Assembly: GCA_945861915.1 (NCBI GenBank)
Contig: CAMAWK010000099.1
Coordinates: 1 to 8,695 of the forward strand
DNA length: 8,695 nucleotides
Source of the DNA: Flavobacterium psychrophilum
GTDB lineage: Bacteria; Bacteroidota; Bacteroidia; Flavobacteriales; Flavobacteriaceae
Direction: 5' to 3'
Positions 6,323 to 8,695 of this stretch are shown here, piece after piece (position 1 is the stretch's first letter; each line of letters opens with the position of its first letter). Below the pieces are notes generated by a model. The model saw only the letters and a program-made list of their open reading frames with translations. It did no database searches and had not been told where the DNA came from. The translations under genes were made by a program, and so were the position numbers.

Positions 6323-6868
6323 ATGAGCATACAAGAAATATCACTTTCAGGCAGAAAAAAAGTAGTTTCCAACAAGGAAATGACTTTTTTAGAAAGAATG
6401 TATCTTATTGCAATTGTCAAAGGATTGATAATTACAATAAAACATTTATTCAGAAAAAAAGCCACCATACAATATCCTGAGCAAGTGCGTGAATTTAGTC
6501 CCGTATATCGCGGTCAACACATGCTAAAACGAGACGAGCAAGGTCGTGAAAACTGTACCGCTTGCGGATTATGTGCTTTATCTTGCCCTGCCGAAGCGAT
6601 AACAATGAAAGCAGAAGAACGCAAAGCGGATGAAAAACATTTGTATCGTGAAGAAAAATACGCCTCTATCTATGAAATCAATATGTTGCGTTGTATTTTT
6701 TGTGGACTTTGTGAAGAAGCCTGTCCGAAAGACGCAATTTACTTGACTCTTTCTAAAGAATTAGTTCCTGCAAGTTATGAAAGAGAAGATTTCATTTTCG
6801 GAAAAGACAAATTGGTCATGCCTTTAGAAATGGCAATGAAAAACGCTCAACTATTAAACGCTAACTAA
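6323..6868 (+). CDS. nuoI: NADH-quinone oxidoreductase subunit I (TYKY, two [4Fe-4S] clusters)
   Basis: The 181-residue ferredoxin-like subunit binds clusters N6a and N6b and passes electrons from NuoG to NuoB near the quinone site. Two complete 8Fe-ferredoxin motifs are present: Cys78, Cys81, Cys84, Cys88 (CTACGLCALSCP) and Cys124, Cys127, Cys130, Cys134 (CIFCGLCEEACP). The amphipathic segment at 20-46 is the usual membrane-surface anchor, and YPEQVREFSPVYRGQH (51-66) is the conserved lead-in to the cluster domain. ATG 6323 gives normal length. The stop shares one base with the nuoJ start (TAATG), so translation is probably coupled. Confidence 0.97.
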   Translation: MSIQEISLSGRKKVVSNKEMTFLERMYLIAIVKGLIITIKHLFRKKATIQYPEQVREFSPVYRGQHMLKRDEQGRENCTACGLCALSCPAEAITMKAEERKADEKHLYREEKYASIYEINMLRCIFCGLCEEACPKDAIYLTLSKELVPASYEREDFIFGKDKLVMPLEMAMKNAQLLNAN

Positions 6869-7380
6869 TGTCAACTATATTACTCTTATTCTGCATTTTG
6901 TCAGTAACCTCCATTGGGACTGCTTTTATGACTATTTATAGTAGAAAACCAATGCACAGTGCTATCTATTTAGTGATTTGCTTTTCAACAATTTCTGGAC
7001 ATTATTTGCTTTTAAACTCTCAATTTTTAGCCTTGGTTAATTTGATTGTTTACATTGGCGCTATTATGATTTTAATCGTTTTTACGATTATGTTAATGAA
7101 TTTGAACAAAGAAAACGAAGTGTATAAACCTCGTTTTACTCGATTAGGAGCAATTGTCATTTTCGCTATGATGTGTTTGATTCTAATTGCTATTTTAATC
7201 AATTCAAAACCAATAGTAGGCGAATATGTTACTACCGGCGAAGATTATCAATCGATAAAAGTATTAGGGAAAGTATTATTAAACGAATATATGGTTCCTT
7301 TTGAATTTGCATCGGTATTGCTATTGACCGCTATGATTGGAGCTGTTTTATTGTCTAAAAAAGAAAAAATAGAAAAGTAA
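6868..7380 (+). CDS. nuoJ: NADH-quinone oxidoreductase subunit J (membrane)
   Basis: The 170-residue membrane protein has five hydrophobic segments at roughly 2-22, 29-49, 54-78, 92-112 and 142-163. NuoJ lies between NuoH and NuoK; its third helix contains the flexible pi-bulge that changes form during the catalytic cycle. That helix is recognisable as [16 protein letters not shown] (61-76), with Tyr62 as the conserved tyrosine. The last helix, in [19 protein letters not shown] (141-159), is also typical. The start codon overlaps the nuoI stop by one base, and nuoK follows after two bases. Confidence 0.95.
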   Translation: MSTILLLFCILSVTSIGTAFMTIYSRKPMHSAIYLVICFSTISGHYLLLNSQFLALVNLIVYIGAIMILIVFTIMLMNLNKENEVYKPRFTRLGAIVIFAMMCLILIAILINSKPIVGEYVTTGEDYQSIKVLGKVLLNEYMVPFEFASVLLLTAMIGAVLLSKKEKIEK

Positions 7381-7382
7381 TT

Positions 7383-7703
7383 ATGAACAATATCCTGAAT
7401 CAAATAGGTATCGAAAATTACATATTCTTGAGTGTCATCCTTTTTTGTATTGGCATTTTTGGAGTTTTGTATAGACGAAATGCTATTATTGTATTTATGT
7501 CAATAGAAATTATGCTAAATGCTGTCAATCTTTTGTTTGTGGCTTTTTCAACGTATCATCAAGATGCACAAGGACAAGTTTTTGTGTTTTTTTCGATGGC
7601 AGTTGCAGCAGCAGAAGTAGCAGTTGGTTTGGCTATTTTAGTGTCAATATTCCGAAATATGGGAACCATTGATGTGGGTAATTTAAAGAACTTAAAAGGA
7701 TAA
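7383..7703 (+). CDS. nuoK: NADH-quinone oxidoreductase subunit K (membrane, MrpC-like)
   Basis: The 106-residue protein has three membrane helices (about 12-29, 33-57, 66-90), the normal size and topology for NuoK, which is homologous to MrpC of multisubunit antiporters. The two buried glutamates needed for proton transfer are present: Glu42 in [11 protein letters not shown] and Glu78 in [12 protein letters not shown], matching E. coli Glu36 and Glu72. NuoK links the NuoH/NuoJ region with the antiporter-like subunits. It begins two bases after nuoJ and ends six bases before nuoL. Confidence 0.96.
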   Translation: MNNILNQIGIENYIFLSVILFCIGIFGVLYRRNAIIVFMSIEIMLNAVNLLFVAFSTYHQDAQGQVFVFFSMAVAAAEVAVGLAILVSIFRNMGTIDVGNLKNLKG

Positions 7704-7709
7704 TTTTCG

Positions 7710-8695
7710 ATGGATACAAATTTAGTTTTAGTCTTACTATTATCTCCTTTTTTAGGATTTTTATTGAATGTTTTTTTAGGTAAAAAAATCGGTAAAAATG
7801 CTGTCGGAATGGTAGGTACTCTTTCAGTATTGATTTCGTTTGTAATTACACTTTATTTTTTTCAACAAATAAATCAAACGCATAAAGCCATTACCATCGA
7901 TTTATTTGATTGGATTTCTGTTGAAAAATTTAATGTAAAATTTGGTTTTCTATTAGACCAATTGTCTATTCTTTGGTTACTATTTGTCACCGGAATTGGC
8001 TCGCTGATTCATTTGTATTCTATTAGTTATATGCATGATGACGAAAAAGTTCATTCGTTTTTTGCCTATTTGAATCTTTTTATTTTCTTCATGATTACAT
8101 TGGTAATTGGTAGCAATTTACTCATTATGTTCATTGGTTGGGAAGGCGTAGGACTTTGCTCCTATTTATTAATCGGATTTTGGTATAAAAACCAAGACTT
8201 TAATGATGCTGCCAAAAAAGCTTTTATTATGAACCGAATTGGGGATTTAGGTTTTTTAATCGGAATATTTATTGTTGGTTATTTATGTAATTCTTTAGAT
8301 TATAATTCTATACAAGCTTTTTTATCCTCTAATACTGAAATAAATTTATACTGGATTGCTGCTGCAGCCCTAGCTTTATTCATTGGAGCTTCGGGAAAAT
8401 CAGCTCAAATTCCATTGTATACTTGGTTGCCAGACGCCATGGCTGGACCAACACCTGTTTCGGCATTGATTCACGCTGCAACGATGGTTACTGCAGGGAT
8501 TTTTATGATTACTCGTTTGCACTTTTTGTTTGATTTGGCACCTACAATTCAAGAAATTATTGCCGTAGTTGGAGCCATTACTGCTTTGGTAGCCGCAACG
8601 ATTGCTTTAGTTCAAAACGACATCAAAAAAGTATTGGCTTATTCTACCGTTTCACAATTGGGATTAATGTTCCTTGCTTTGGGTTTAGGTGCTTA
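7710..8695 (+). CDS. nuoL: NADH-quinone oxidoreductase subunit L, N-terminal part (3' end outside window)
   Basis: ATG 7710 opens a frame without stops to the end of the window, giving 328 residues of an antiporter-like subunit usually about 600 long. NuoL is the distal proton pump of complex I and carries the long lateral helix at its C-terminus, which is not covered here. Diagnostic blocks are the LDQLS region (82-86), GWEGVGLCSYLLIGFWY (143-159) with Glu145, and GKSAQIPLYTWLPDAMAGP (229-247) with Lys230. Glu145 and Lys230 correspond to E. coli Glu144 and Lys229, the charged pair of the channel. HAATMVTAG (255-263) with His255 follows, then QNDIKKVLAYSTVSQLG near the end. The gene starts six bases after the nuoK stop. 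MrpA/NdhF-like relatives share these motifs, but the operon position settles the name. Confidence 0.96.
   Translation, partial: MDTNLVLVLLLSPFLGFLLNVFLGKKIGKNAVGMVGTLSVLISFVITLYFFQQINQTHKAITIDLFDWISVEKFNVKFGFLLDQLSILWLLFVTGIGSLIHLYSISYMHDDEKVHSFFAYLNLFIFFMITLVIGSNLLIMFIGWEGVGLCSYLLIGFWYKNQDFNDAAKKAFIMNRIGDLGFLIGIFIVGYLCNSLDYNSIQAFLSSNTEINLYWIAAAALALFIGASGKSAQIPLYTWLPDAMAGPTPVSALIHAATMVTAGIFMITRLHFLFDLAPTIQEIIAVVGAITALVAATIALVQNDIKKVLAYSTVSQLGLMFLALGLGA

Overview
This window is an internal stretch of a complex I (NADH:quinone oxidoreductase, nuo) operon, all on the + strand. The gene order is nuoC (3' end only), nuoD, nuoE, nuoF, an unrelated small secreted-protein gene, nuoG, nuoH, nuoI, nuoJ, nuoK, nuoL (5' part only). 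Low GC, A-rich leaders without clear Shine-Dalgarno sequences, separate nuoC and nuoD, a short NuoG without the molybdopterin-type domain, and AGATTTCAGATT / CTTTGCGCCTTTGTGG spacer repeats all point to a Bacteroidota member. A Flavobacteriaceae genus such as Flavobacterium is most likely (inferred from sequence style, not from a database search).

Layout. Positions 1-258 encode the C-terminal end of NuoC, and 307-3530 encode NuoD, NuoE and NuoF. NuoE and NuoF are best started at ATG 1631 and ATG 2163, each downstream of a longer non-ATG alternative. Positions 3536-4102 hold a 188-residue protein with a signal peptide. It is clearly richer in A+T than its neighbours and has no known role in complex I. 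Positions 4191-5240 encode the short NuoG, which overlaps nuoH by 8 nt. NuoH, NuoI, NuoJ, NuoK and the beginning of NuoL follow with small gaps or a 1-nt overlap. The four spacers longer than 30 nt (259-306, 1546-1630, 4103-4190, 6286-6322) contain short AT-rich repeats and no convincing promoter or terminator.

How the genes work together. NuoE, NuoF and NuoG form the NADH-oxidising module (FMN plus Fe-S clusters). NuoC, NuoD and NuoI connect it to the quinone site. NuoH, NuoJ, NuoK and NuoL are membrane subunits that couple electron transfer to ion pumping. Because NuoE and NuoF are present with intact ligands, this is an NADH-using complex I and not a reduced 11-subunit form lacking the NADH module.

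Most of the window is ordinary core metabolism. The points worth a second look are the AT-rich secreted-protein gene lodged between nuoF and nuoG, the rearranged fourth cysteine set in the short NuoG, and the recurrent 14-bp-spaced repeats in the spacers. I found no CRISPR array, RNA gene, transposase or other mobile element.
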